From: Irineochytrium annulatum
Lineage: Eukaryota > Chytridiomycota > Chytridiomycetes > Chytridiales > Chytridiaceae
Reading direction: 5' to 3'
Assembly: GCA_027600665.1 (NCBI GenBank)
Contig: JADGJL010000020.1
Location: forward strand, 18,715 to 82,714
Length of the DNA stretch: 64,000 bases
Each line of letters starts with the position of its first letter. Position 1 is the stretch's first letter. The notes under the pieces were generated by a model, which saw only the letters and a program-made list of their open reading frames with translations, ran no database searches and had not been told where the DNA came from. Made by a program: the position numbers and the translations under genes. Positions 36,801-48,038 of the stretch are shown in pieces.

Positions 36801-38719
36801 GACTATGCCTTCCGGAGCATCGCGGATCCAAAACGAGACTATCGAGTACCATTAAATATCGTTTACCATGGTCACATTAAATTAACCTAACGGCAGCCAT
36901 TTAATTACCGGCCTTTGGCGTTTAGATTGCATCTCGTCAATCAGTTTTAGCTCTGACGTCGCTCCAGTCGACTTCGTCGGTCAGTCCACACTCGCTGACC
37001 ATTGTTACCTCTTGGTATATGCTTATATCCCCTGCCGCCGATGTCATCGCTAGCAAAGGGAGCGTCTCGTGACGGGTGATTGTCAGGACTGGCTGTGTGT
37101 GAGCAATCCACGAATGTTCCAATTTCAGTCGAGAATTTGACCACGTCGAACCGAAGAAGTCCTCGAGGTTCATACTATAACAGTATACTCGTCCGGACGG
37201 AGGGTATGATGCGATTTTAATTTCCGGTGCAAGGTAGACCCCTTAATGCTCGTCAGGTGGCAGTACTAACCGAAATGATACCTTGCGGTGCTTGGTCATA
37301 AAATATATCAACGTGTCCGAGGAAGTTTGCACATTGGGTGACAGATACAGATCCTTCCGTCTTCATCACCATTATAACTTTCGGCACTCGTGCAGGTGAA
37401 CCATGTAAGTTCTACGCAGTGTGAACATGGGCTAAAGAACATTAGCCCACCTGAACGCCCCAGATCCATATGGATCCGTCAAATGCGACGTGGAACAGCA
37501 TATCCGGATAATCTTTGACGACGTCGCGGAGCGTCTTCTGCCTCTTTTTGCTCGTCCCACTCTTTTTCATCGCGTGTACATCTTTGTCGGTGCCCGATAA
37601 TAACGCTCCTGTTACGGCTTCTTGCGAGAGCCAATGGATTGCAACAAGTTCTTTTGAACTCGTCTCTCCGCTAAGATCCAACAGCGACGTAAGTGTCGTC
37701 ACAAGCAGCAAACGTACCGATAGAATTGCCTGATGTCAATAGTCGTTTTTAAATCAAAACGGAAAGGTGAAAACAGGGACGCTGTTTGGCACCATATCCT
37801 CGACGTATTATCAACACACCGCGTCAATAAAACGTTTTCGTTCGAAGCTCTGTCGAGTGAACACACTATTCACATATGCAAATGCCCTACTTGTGATAGG
37901 CTCGTCTCCATTCGAAGCCAACAGCGCCTCGTGGGTGAGGCAAATAAAGCAAGTCATACACGTCTTCGAGCCTTCCTGCAGCCGAGTTTAAAGTGTGCGG
38001 ACATTAACATCTTTTTACCTCGCTTTGGCCTGTACCACACCTTCACGAATCTATCACCCTGACATCAAAAGTCATTACGGATGACTGCACATAAGCAACA
38101 CACCTCGCTCAAACTAGCAAGAAAAATGCCATCTGGTGAAAATTGCAGCTGCACAATGGTTACCGGCATGCTTTATTGAGTATTTAATTAACCATTAAGC
38201 TACTCCAAAGTACCTTATCCTCCAAGATACGCTCCAGTCGACTACCCCGCCAGCGTCCACGTCTCCAATGGCTTGCCAAACAATCAATTCAGAGCCACCA
38301 ACCGCCAAAATGTTTCCTATGGACATTCAGCGGTCGCAAAGGGCAGAGAAAGGTAACCCTTTGGGTGCCATGACACTGTGGAGACTTGACCCGCGTGTGA
38401 AAGAACGCGCAAAGGGCTCCAACTGCAAGCGCTCGAGTCCGTCTGCGTTGCACTGAACAGATGCACTCGCGAGCCAGCCACTGTTGCAATCTACGCGCGT
38501 TAGCGTACATTATTACGCCCTTGTGAGAACCATTCCTCGAGAACTCAAATCAACTGCCGCAAGCTCCTCATTCGCGTTAGCCTCAACATTTAAAAGCTGT
38601 TGCAGACGAAAGTCGCCAGAGTATATCTCCAGATCCAGGCCACACCCGTGGACATAAAATCGAGAGCCGTTGAAGCTGCGAGTGCACGCGCATCTCGGAT
38701 TGGAGCTCCTCCGAGACAT
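30825..38719 (-). CDS. RAV1: RAV1/DmX-like subunit of the RAVE V-ATPase assembly complex (contains an assembly gap)
   Basis: Large WD40 protein; RAV1 with Skp1 and Rav2 re-assembles V1 and V0 sectors of the vacuolar proton pump. N-terminal beta-propeller pieces include RFYVHGCGLDLEIYSGDFRL (about 38650), GGSELIVWQAIGDVDAGG (about 38270), PDMLFHVAFDGSIWIWGVQ (about 37460) and LKLEHSWIAHTQPVLTITRH (about 37100). The diagnostic RAV1 C-terminal domain is clear: LSPRDIAWGFFSESQ (about 35140), DPIDCSLFYLLLRKKNVLLG and DRWQKAAAKNAFALL (34860-34690), then SLALDILSKISLANVG (about 34090). The last WD repeats end VNNGRVITCGADGLLQR, stop at 30825-30827. Some 20 exons are split by short introns; I did not fix all of them. 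A 10-N gap at 33025-33034 interrupts the coding region. The start is uncertain (see finding at 38719). Confidence 0.88.
33025..33057. other. Assembly gap next to an A/T homopolymer
   Basis: Ten Ns are followed directly by about 23 A residues on the plus strand, inside RAV1. A scaffold join or collapsed homopolymer is the likely cause. Missing sequence here would affect the RAV1 protein between the ENSEKNSVIQWNHLDTYARY segment and the ILRWQESSIAVSTSVLSQL segment. Confidence 0.95.
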
Positions 38720-39065
38720 GCACCGCTCAGAACGCGGACCGGCCGCTGCTGAGGTTGGAGGCTGGATGCGCGCGTCACGAGGATCGAGGTTGCTATGAGC
38801 CACTCACACAAACAAGATCGTCTTATTACCAGATCCCTTTCAATTCACTAGTGAGAGCAAGAACGGCCGATATCAGTTTCTAGAATTGAGGCCAACAAAT
38901 CATGATGATGTCTATGTCTCGATGTCCAAAGTAATCTTCTCTTCCCACCCGGCTATTGTTGACGGAATCGCACGTAGTGCGCCGCACTTTCGGACCAGAT
39001 TTGGCCGTGTCGCAGGGTTCTGACGTCGTTGTGGGAGGCCGAAGTTTTGACCAACGACCATCATC
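38720..39065. other. Divergent intergenic region between RAV1 and the LPAAT gene
   Basis: Roughly 350 bases between divergent start codons; it should contain both promoters. One frame on the minus strand (about 38880-39083) is open but overlaps the LPAAT start and has no family match, so I do not call it. Confidence 0.45.
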
Positions 39066-40336
39066 ATGCTGGCCTATCTTCAAGGGGTGTTCCTCGTGAG
39101 TACGTCCTCAATCTGGCACGAGCTCACCGCATGGTCAGCGCGCCATTTTCCTGGGAGCGTTGGGCGTCCTGATCTACTACTTCCATGTCAACACGACCGT
39201 CCGCTTCTACGTGCGGATGGTCCTTTTCACTTTCATCGTCATGATGTCATCGGGCTACGGCATGATCATGGCCGTTATCTTGAACTTTATGGGGAGGGGC
39301 AGAGAGGCGAACAGCTACATTGGGCACTCGATCAGCGTGCTCGCACCGTGGTTCATTGGGGTGTCCGTCACGGTTGAGGGCAAAGAGAATCTAAAAGATG
39401 TGCCTCGCCCGGCCGTGTTCCTGAGGTATTGGAGGCATTTGATCATGCTACGATGTCTCTAACTTCGCTCGCAGCAATCATCAGAGTGAATTGGACCTCG
39501 TCACAATGTCAGTATGTTACAATTTGTCTGTTCGTTAAAGCAAACTTGCAGGGGAGCCTTCATACCTCCGGATACGGTTCTCATGGTTAGCATCGGAAAT
39601 TATCACCTGAATTTCTGTCACCTAACCCGTCAATAGGCGAAATCTGTTCTGAAATACGTCCCGTTGATGGGTCAATACCGTACGTTTGCGCGCTTCCCCA
39701 GACCGCAGTTTAAGTCTAATTTGTTGTAGTTATTCTCTCGAAGAACGTATTCATCGACCGAGGCAACCGCCAAAGCGCGATGGAGACGATGGGCAAGGTC
39801 GCCAAAGAGTTGAAGGAGAAGAAGGTTTGGCGGGTCCCAAATGGTAGCTAATTAATTCCAGCTCGCCCTCTTCATGTACCCGGAAGGAACGCGGTCTTAC
39901 CAAACTACTAATGAAATGTTGCCGTTGAAAAAGGTATGAGTTGTGACCTGTCGGCCTTTAATGCATCTCAGGGCGCTTTCCATCTAGCCATTTCCGGGCA
40001 AATGCCGATAGTGCCGATAGGTGAGACGCTAGTTAGTTGAGCAATGCTAACAAATTGCAGTGTGCTCGTCCTATCACAGCGCATATAACTTAAAGCAAAA
40101 ACTGTTCGAAGGCGGCAAGTTGCGCGTGAAAAGTGAGGCTACGACGTGCTGTTACATTGTGCTAATCCTCTCGGGCAGTTCTGCCGCCCATTTCGACCGT
40201 CGGCTTGGAAACAAAGGATCTGGACGATCTAATCAAGAAGACGTATAACGTGATGTCGGAGGCCCTGGTAGAGATTTCCGACCCGCCTCCGCCGTATGCT
40301 GTACCCATTCACAGGGAGCAAATTAAAGCGAAGTAA
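39066..40336 (+). CDS. 1-acyl-sn-glycerol-3-phosphate acyltransferase (LPAAT/PlsC family)
   Basis: Makes phosphatidic acid from lysophosphatidic acid, in the ER membrane. Exon 1 is 39066-39095 (MLAYLQGVFL), exon 2 39139-39425, and exon 3 begins at 39475; further exons run to the stop at 40334-40336. Hydrophobic segments occupy the N-terminus (IFLGALGVLIYYF; MVLFTFIVMMSSGYGMIM). The acyltransferase motifs are intact: SNHQSELD (H-X4-D, catalytic His and Asp), DRGNRQSA (substrate region) and FMYPEGTRS (motif III). MPIVPIVCSS matches motif IV. The C-terminus is TYNVMSEALVEISDPPPPYA. The most similar family is fungal SLC1 and animal AGPAT1/2. All catalytic residues are present. Confidence 0.9.
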
Positions 40337-40601
40337 GCGGACCTCATTCAAAGATGCACCAGTACTGTTCTCCTCATCGCAAGGCACAAAATAAACTTTT
40401 CTATCATGGCAAGCATCCAGCGTTGCAGATTGCCCCAATAACAACAAAGTAAAGTTCAACGGCATTTTAAACCGTTAAAAAACACAAATAACCAGGATTC
40501 AGAATACCAGTCTATAAAGGCATAATTGTCCTGAATAAAAATTTGGAATGAATACAACGGCGAATATAAAAATGTTCATGAGCGCTGTTATCTACTTCTA
40601 C

Positions 40602-42544
40602 TTATGCGTTCTTGCTGTATTTCAACTTCGAAGCCGTCTTAGAAATAAGAGATAAGCGTCCAAGAACCTCGCTGATGCCAACCCAAAATGAGGTGCGATG
40701 GTATGGCACGTTGTGCTTCTTACACAAAGCCTCGACCAACGGCTGAACACGGTAAAACTGATGCCGGGGTATAGTGGGAAACATGTGGTGCTCGATCTGG
40801 AAGTTCAGGCCGCCGGTAAACCAATCAACGAGCGGCGACGACATAACATCCCGTCCGGTGACAATTTGCAACTCGTAAAAGTTGATCTTGGACGCGTTCT
40901 TGCCCGAATACACCGGCATTCCGCTCTGCATGTCGAGAACGTTGCTTTAGTATTTGCAAAAGCAATATTAAAGTCCAATGCCTTACGTGGTTTACAGAGA
41001 ACACGAGGGCCAAAAGGACACCAGCGGCGGTCTGGGATACGAAGATGAATAGAAGTGCCCTCAGTGGCGTACACAGGAAGAAGGCCACGGAGAGGTACCA
41101 CGTCCAATGTATGCCGAGCGTGACTTTCTCCACTAGAGTCGAGTTCGCGTTCAGCACCTTCCCGCTGGTGACGTACTCAATGGAGCCAAACGCCCACGCG
41201 AGGCGAGCGAAGGCAAGAATGGGGAAGTAGAGGATAGGTTGGTATGCCACCATGAAGCGAGCTACATCGGCATCCTTCAAGTCGGAGAAGAACTCGAGAG
41301 CGTGCTCGGACCTACGCACGAATAATTAGGTCATCGAAAAGCGATAAAGCAAATATCCTCCGCGTGCTTACCAAGCCAGATATGGCATCGTGTCGATATC
41401 AGGATCCCCGAGGTGAACGTTCGGGACGCTGTGATGCGTGCTGTGCTTATTCTTCCACCAGTGGACGGAGAACCCCTGCGCGACGTTACCTAGGAAGTAG
41501 CCGAATGCGTCGTTATAGGGCCTAAACTCGAAGACCTGGTGGTGAAGGAAGTCGTGGGCCAGCCATCCGCACTGCTGCCAGAAGAGAGCCAGCACGATAG
41601 CGGAGGTGATGACGGCAAACGAGTTGTTGGGGAACTGCAGCAAGACGAAGATGGCGAAAGAGAGAATAGACAGGGTCGAGCAGATCTTGAACAGGTAGTA
41701 AAACTTGTTGGACTTATAGACGCCCATCTTCTTAATGGTTGCCTTCAAAGTCTCTAACTCCATCGCAAAGCCTGCAAGTGGCGATAAGCATCATAGCAAC
41801 GGACCGTAAACACCAACCGTTCACAGGGAGAGCTTCGGCGGGGTCAAGATCGCCAACGTAGTACTGCGAAAGCACAGCATGGGAACTTGGAGAATGGAAA
41901 ACCTCGAAAGCACCGGAAGCGTCTTTGCCAAGCTAAATCACAAGTCAGCCCATCGCCTGAATCTCACAACAAAGGGTAACAATTACCTGGGAAATGGCCA
42001 CGGCGCCTCCGGGATGCCATCTGAGGAAGTTCCCGCCGACGTTGTACACCTTGCCATGAATGACAATGTACGCTGGCCCACCCTTCTCGACATCCGCGAT
42101 CGTGGTCTTCTTGAAAGCGCTCGCCTCGATCTCCCTCCAGCTGAACAACTTCGTGGGCACCACGGGGCGATCCTCTGCGCAGTCACGTTAGCAAAAGGAG
42201 GCTCACAACCGGATCACCTTTGGTCGAGGGCGTAGGGACGAGATCATCGACGTAGTAATCGGCCATGAGTGTCTTGGCATCGTCGGAATGCAGGGCGTCG
42301 AATGCGGTCGAGGCGTCTTTGCCCAGCTGCGATGATACCCGGTTAGTCGTTGTGCCAGCGTTCGTCCCAAGATTGTTACGTGAGCTACGACGACGTCGCC
42401 TCCGGGATGCCATCGGATGAAATCGCCAGCAAGATTGTAGACCTTGCCGTGAATCACGACGTATGCCGAGCCGCTGTCCTTCACGGCATCCGCCGTGGTC
42501 TTGTTGACGGCACTCGCCTCGACGTCTCCCCAGGTGAGCGGCAT
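40602..42544 (-). CDS. Front-end fatty-acid desaturase with two tandem cytochrome b5 domains
   Basis: Membrane-bound front-end (delta-5/delta-6/delta-8 type) desaturase for polyunsaturated fatty acids. Seven exons chain in phase: 42544-42380, 42326-42207, 42172-41987, 41932-41818, 41771-41372, 41311-40987 and 40925-40602, giving 544 aa. Exons 1-2 and exons 3-4 each encode a complete b5 module: LTWGDVEASAVNKTTADAV ... FIRWHPGGD and LFSWREIEASAFKKTTIADV ... FLRWHPGGA, each followed after an intron by LGKDAS. The desaturase part has the three His boxes: HDFLHH, KHSTHH and QIEHH, the last with the front-end Gln. Hydrophobic segments flank them. The exact position of desaturation cannot be read from sequence. 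Usual relatives carry one b5 domain; the second adds about 100 residues. Confidence 0.92.
41818..42544 (-). repeat. Tandem duplication of the cytochrome b5 exon pair
   Basis: Copy 1 (42544-42207) and copy 2 (42172-41818) share the order: W-x-E-A-S-A, KVYN-x-xGxF-x-RWHPGG, an intron in phase 0, LGKDAS-x-AF, and YYV-x-DL-x-P. The intron after the heme-binding HPGG block falls at the same codon in both. This shows that the unit was duplicated with its intron. The amino-acid copies have diverged, so it is not a very recent event or an assembly artefact. Confidence 0.9.
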
Positions 42545-42723
42545 TATTGGAAAAGGAATCAAGATCGGCGGGCGCGATCAAGGGGGGATCTGGCACCTCT
42601 ATTTATTCGTTGCACAAACAGGCGAAGATCGTCGGAGGTGCCGCCGCATGCAAAGACGTCATGTATGGTCCAGGCTGCTCTCGCTGGGCTGTGGTTAAAA
42701 AAAGCATCCGTCAACAATAAAAT

Positions 42724-44241
42724 TTATTGCTTTTTAATCTTCTTAGCCCTAACCTTCCCCTCCAGAACGTACAAAGGTTGCGGAAATAGCACCTCATGCA
42801 GATTCCCGAGCCAGCCAAGGTCATATATGTTTTTTATCTCGTTGACTCCCTTTATGGGCACCTTCTTCACCTTCCCATCATAGCTTGGAGCGAACGGTTC
42901 GCCTTCATTTTTCCGTTCCGACCGGTAATTTTTGTTGTATTTGTACAAATCTGCAGGGATCTCCGTCAAGCTTCCCGTCCGGATATCGTAATCCAGATCC
43001 TCCCACTTGAATGATTCGTTCGCTATACAAGTACTCAATTTAAGTAGCTAGTGCAGAACTTACTTGTAAACCCGCGAACAACCATTGAAAGTTGATAGAG
43101 CATGAAAATAAACACCACCAACCCAGCGAGACCAGCAAACAACCCGAGGGCACACAAATGTAGCTCGAGCTGTACGATATACTACGAAATCTGTTAACGG
43201 CTGTGGAACACCAACAACATACCATGATAGCCTGCCATGTAGTTATAGGGGTTCTCGTCCCCTTTTCCCTGTCATAAACGCTGAAATTCCAAACATTCCT
43301 GACGTCCATTTCGTTTTGGACTATCCGATACAACATGTACGATCCGTACATGCATACCGCCGCGGTCGACCCCAGGAACGACAGGAAGTAGCGATAATTG
43401 TTGTGCCCAACGCAGTTATTAACTTCATGAAAGGTCAGTCGTTCGGAAGCACTCTTTGTCTCTTACTCCATGCGCAATGGTGGCTGAAAAGGGTTGTTAG
43501 CTTGGCACCCCACAATCAGTATAAAGCACGCACTCAGCTTTCGCGACACATTTGTTGCAAATGGAGCAGTGTTTCGACCGGGCTGGTCTAAGCGTTTCAA
43601 TCACTAGCAACGGAAAACCGCGAAGGTATCATACTTTAATAGATTGCACGTGCTGCACTCCTTCGGGTTGAAGAGAATGTAGTCGTAATCCCAAAGCTCT
43701 ATCGCCCGATTGACGTTCTCCTTCGTGATTGCCCCAGAATCGGACCAGCTCGCCTTAAAGAAGCAGAAGTAAACTGTCGTGATTGCAATCGGGATTATAT
43801 ATCTGATAAGAATTGTCAGCTCAAAAAGCAGCCTGCAACCAACGTTGATACCGTACCGATGATACTCTGATAAAAGCTTGTTCGGAATCCGATTCCACGC
43901 CAGGTACAGAAAGAGCCCAATGCAGCCCGTGATAAGGGACAGGTAGAACAGCTGCAGAATGGGATTCCGGCCCTCGAACGCATATTTGTACAAAGCGTCC
44001 ACGCGCTTCTCGCCAAGGCAGCACCAGAATCCCAGATATATCCCGTGCGGGACCGTCTCCGTGAGAAATTCATGAGCCTTCCCTATCGAAGTTCTTCTGA
44101 AGGTATTCGACTGGCCGAAAAGCAGCACGAAGATAAACAAACACTAAATCCAATCGGCATTCAGTAAGTTTATTTATGACCAGCATACGGGTATGACCAA
44201 CGACTCACAAGTCCGATGATGTACGCGATCCAGACCCACAT
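42724..44241 (-). CDS. SWF1: SWF1/ZDHHC4-like DHHC palmitoyltransferase
   Basis: ER-localised protein S-acyltransferase; yeast SWF1 acylates SNAREs and other proteins with juxtamembrane Cys. Exon 1 (44241-44209) encodes MWVWIAYIIGL, then CLFIFVLLFGQS and membrane segments (LQLFYLSLITGCIGLFLYLA; ILIRYIIPIAITTVYFCFF). The Cys-rich domain reads CSTCNLLKPARSKHCSICNK, then CVAKADHHCAWINNCVGHNN. The DHHC core sits on a 17-base exon (43483-43467). The usual Pro after DHHC is Ala here; SWF1-type enzymes also depart from DHHCPW. Two more membrane segments and the tail SFKWEDLDYDIRTGSLTEI complete it, stop at 42724. Its stop is only 180 bases upstream of the desaturase ATG on the same strand. Confidence 0.87.
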
Positions 44242-44672
44242 TGCAATTAGCCGTCACGGGGCTGCAGGTGATCAGCACGGAAAGCGATGCCTCGCAGCTC
44301 TCTCGTGAAAGTGGCTTGACGGGTTGGAGTTGTGAATTGCCTGGATCATAACACCTTCCACTACACACGCAATTCGTCGCCTGCGCGCATCATCGCCAGC
44401 GTTGGATGACAGCTACCAGCAAACAACACGCCACATTGATCCCCCCCTGCGCTCCGTGTTCCCGGCATCGCGTTATTCTCACGATCTGTTAAATCCCCTC
44501 CCCTTCTTTCTTTGTCCCGTGGCACTGCTGTTCATTGTAAAAGCAACAAGAAAGGTCGAAGGAATGAGATCCAGACTGTGTAACACAAAATTGAACCCTA
44601 AACGCCGTCAAAGTTCGCCTCTCTTCACGAGCTCCACATACCACACACAGCAGGGTCGACATTTTGGACGAG
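44242..44672. other. Divergent intergenic region between SWF1 and the acidic-protein gene
   Basis: About 430 bases, presumably both promoters. An open frame from 44402 runs into the next gene out of register and has no domain. I see no further gene. Confidence 0.45.
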
Positions 44673-46442
44673 ATGCCCAAGGCTCCAACGCTCCGTCGGC
44701 TGGGGCGACCAGCAACGTACTGGATGCCAGCTCGTGGAGGCGGCAAGCGACCTTATCAACTCGCGCAGAGCAGCGAAGAGGAGAGCAGGATCAGTAGTGG
44801 GAGCGAGTCGTCTAGTGACAACAACAACGAGAATCACCCTGAGAGCGACGATGATAGTAATAGCGGAAGCGAGGCAGAGTCCGCTCACGGCATGGAGGCG
44901 GATGATCACGTCGAGAGCGAGGGTGAGAGTGCCAGAGATGCCAGTGGGATGGACGAGACTGCGGGAGGGAGCGAGCTAGAGGAGGAAAGGAGCGAGCCTG
45001 AGGACGATGTTGAGTTTGGTGACATCCCGTGGGACGGATCCGACGAGGACTTCGTCGCCGGCGAGGACGCGGCCGTCGATGATGAATTAGAGGCGATTGT
45101 GGAAAGGTCAATTTATCAAGCCCTGTTGTCGTCGGATGAGGAGGAAGGCTTCGAAGACGACTTCGACGACGATAAGGCGGATGAGGAGTTCTATGCTGGT
45201 GAACTCTTCGGTGATGAAAATCTGGAGTCTCCCGAGAGAGTGAGCGAGGTGGTCGTCGAACACAAACCCACGGCGAAGCAAGCAAGCAAAAAACCGGAAG
45301 TCAAGATTAAAGTCGAACCCGAGACGAACAGTGCCATGGAAGTTGAGGTGGCCGTGAAAGTGGAAGTTCCCGTGAAGAAAATCGAAGCTCCGGCAAAGGC
45401 GCCCATGACGTCGTTCAACTTCGATATCAAGAAGACTCAAGTTGGCCCGAACGGCGAAATCCTGACCACCACTGAATCGATGACGTTCTCGTTACCGAAA
45501 CCCGCGTCGAAAGCGGCGAAGAAGAAAGCCCCCACGAAGAAAGCGCCACCGAAACCCTCACCCGTTCCGCCGCCACCGCCTCCGAAGCTGGTGTTGCCGC
45601 CCCCTGTACATGCAGACACACGGCCCGTTATGATGCCGCCTGCTATTTCCGCAAAGGCAGCGCCAGCACCGACGAATTCACCTGCCGCAAACGCTGCCCT
45701 GTCCTTGGCGTCATCCCTCGCTGCGCTAACGTCCGGAGCAACTTCGGCGTCAACGTTGGCCGCAAATATCACCGCAATGAACGCCATCACGAATTACTTC
45801 AAGGCCCTTAATGCCTCGATCGCGACCGCCCCTACGAGCGCATTGGGGGCGTTGGCCGAGTTGAGAAAGACACAAATACAAAATCTCGCCAAGACGGGAT
45901 TGAATCCGGTTGCGTTCGTCGCGGGTGCTTTAAAGCTTGGGGACTTGTCGAAGAAAGGAGGAGGGGTGTGTAATATGTCTCACCTACGAAGTGGAAACTA
46001 AACTACGCCTATGCAGGAGTTCGGTCTGAACGCTGTTCAGGGAGGATTTTCCGGCGGCGCAAAGGCGAAGGCCGCACCGCCCAAGAATCGCGTGGTAACG
46101 ATCGAAGACCTTTTCGATTCGTCGTTCTTGGATTCTGACGATGAGGATGTTTCTGCGGACAATCATATTGACCTGTCTCGCTGGGAAAAGATTCCTATCG
46201 GTGCATTCCGTCGCGCTCGACACACACCTACTGCGAAAGGAATCCGCAAGAGGGATCTGGACGGGGCTTTCCGCAGGAATGTGAGGACGAATAAGGAGAT
46301 GGGCTCACCTCTGCTCGGGTTCCCGAAGAGCCCTCGTGGGAGGTCGCCGAATTTGGCCGCAAGCACCTCCCACAATAAGTGGGAAGTCAAACCGAAGGAC
46401 AGGGATATGCCTAGTTTGAATCTACCCGAAGCGGCAATGTGA
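44673..46442 (+). CDS. Acidic, low-complexity protein with a compact C-terminal motif
   Basis: Two exons, 44673 to about 45967 and about 46015 to 46442, joined over a GTGTGT...GCAG intron. I start at the ATG at 44673. The N-terminal 180 residues are very rich in Asp, Glu and Ser; the middle is Lys/Pro/Ala-rich (KKAPTKKAPPKPSPVPPP). A better conserved-looking core is FNFDIKKTQVGPNGEILTTT and the C-terminal VTIEDLFDSSFLDSDDEDVS with LSRWEKIPIGAFRRARHTPT. The acidic and basic blocks suggest a nuclear, chromatin-related protein, but I recognise no family and give no function. Confidence 0.65.
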
Positions 46443-46571
46443 TTTATATCTAAGAGTTTTTGAGGTGTATATGGGAGGGTTTTGTAGATTACGGAATTTT
46501 GAAAAACATGCCATTAGTTGCGCAAAGGGGAGGGAGATCATGTATGCAGTAACGAAAACGTCGGAGTGAGT

Positions 46572-47699
46572 TTAAATAGCCCCCGCAATAAATTTATCGA
46601 CTGTCTCCACCTGATCTGACGTCTCGTTGTCATAAATATCCAAAGCAACCATGCAACTTTGAGCGATGACGCTATCGTCGTCATTTACAAAGGCCCGAAG
46701 TATGGGCACACACTCCTCCGTCGCAATGGATCCCAAAGCCTCTGCAGCTTCGTGCCGGACCATTCCCATCTCGTTCACGTCCGAGAGCACTTGCGTGAGG
46801 GCGGGCACACTCGCAGGATGTTGCATTTGTCCGAATACGTACGCAATCTCGTGCCGAAACAGCGCACTCTCATCGTCGAATCCTTTTGCCAGCGTCTAAC
46901 AGAAAAGTTATTGAGCAGAAACACATGCGATGTCTAAACCCACAAATGTCTCACCAAAACAGCCTCCGTCGTGCCTTGATTTCGCAGCGAAAACATAGCG
47001 CGGTATCGCTCAAACAACGGAAGTTTCGGATTCATCATAACCGTCCCCAACTCCGCTGATGAGACCCTCTTGTAAGTCGGCAACGCTGGCGCGGGGTCGA
47101 CAGATGAGTAGGGGCTGTTTACGCATTTAGATTACGAATGCGCGTAAATTACGTATGCACCTTTGGTCCTGCTGATCCACGGCTGTCTTCGCCTTCTCAT
47201 ATTTGATGTTCGCGATTGCCAACTCGCAGGTCTCCCGCACGACCTGCACCTCCTCCGACCTTGACATGAAACTCTCCAAGATATCCAAGGATGACTCGTC
47301 CCCAATAGCACCGAGAGCCTCAGCAGCCTGCACGAATTCAGCAAACGCATGGCGCAGAGCTGTCAGCTGCTAACCTCATGGCGGACCATCGGCTCCTCGT
47401 CCGTGTTCGACAGAATTGTGTTTAGGATTGGAATGGCGTGAGGATTCTTCATTTGACCAAGGACGTAAGCCAGCTCATGCTTCAATAGCGCCGAGGGGTC
47501 AGTGAAGCCTGCCCGGCCATCAGATTTCTCTTAATATTGAAAGAAAGGACGCACCCTTTCCGATGATGTCGACAGCTCTATCGTCCCGGAGAGACTTTAA
47601 TGCAAAAAGAGCTCGAAAGCGGGAGCATAAAGGAGTTGGCTTCGGTAGCTTGTTGAGCAGTATGGCCTCCAAGGCCGCATGGTCATCACCAGCCGTCAT
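46572..47699 (-). CDS. LIA1: Deoxyhypusine hydroxylase (HEAT-repeat di-iron enzyme)
   Basis: Completes hypusine on eIF5A by hydroxylating deoxyhypusine in the cytosol. HEAT repeats carry the four iron-binding His-Glu pairs: [30 protein letters not shown] and [11 protein letters not shown]. Other matches are [20 protein letters not shown] in the first half and [20 protein letters not shown] in the second, showing the two symmetrical halves of the enzyme. [20 protein letters not shown] covers the middle. Stop at 46572. Introns of 50 to 110 bases separate the exons. I start at the ATG at 47699 ([17 protein letters not shown]); an additional 5' exon near 47810 (MNVISEWLQSI) could join just upstream, which would add about 19 residues. 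Confidence 0.9.
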
Positions 47700-48038
47700 C
47701 GAAGGGAGAGCTCCTTCCTGCAAAAGTAGGTGTCAAATATGCTGTCAAAGGAGTTCTAGTTATCCATCGATCGTTGATCGACTGAAGCCACTCCGAAATA
47801 ACATTCATGATATTATAGTCTTTTTTGTTTATGTTTAGTCTTGTTTTGTGTTTAACTACAGGGAGGAATGTGCGTGAAGTAAGAAAACACCAATCTAGCC
47901 TTCGATGAAATCAGTGACCCTACTCGATGAATCTCTCAAACCCAACCCAACGCCGCAAAACAATCCCATCTCGATGCTTCAACATCACTTTAACACCACA
48001 ACCTTAACCAGTTGCCGTTAAAGCTCTCCGATCGGCGT
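47700..48038. other. Intergenic spacer
   Basis: About 340 AT-leaning bases between two minus-strand genes. It may contain a short first exon of the deoxyhypusine hydroxylase gene (around 47760-47810); otherwise I see nothing. Confidence 0.4.

Noticed and set aside
38880..39083. Minus-strand frame upstream of RAV1
   Set aside because: It overlaps the first exon of the LPAAT gene on the other strand and has no similarity to RAV1's N-terminus.
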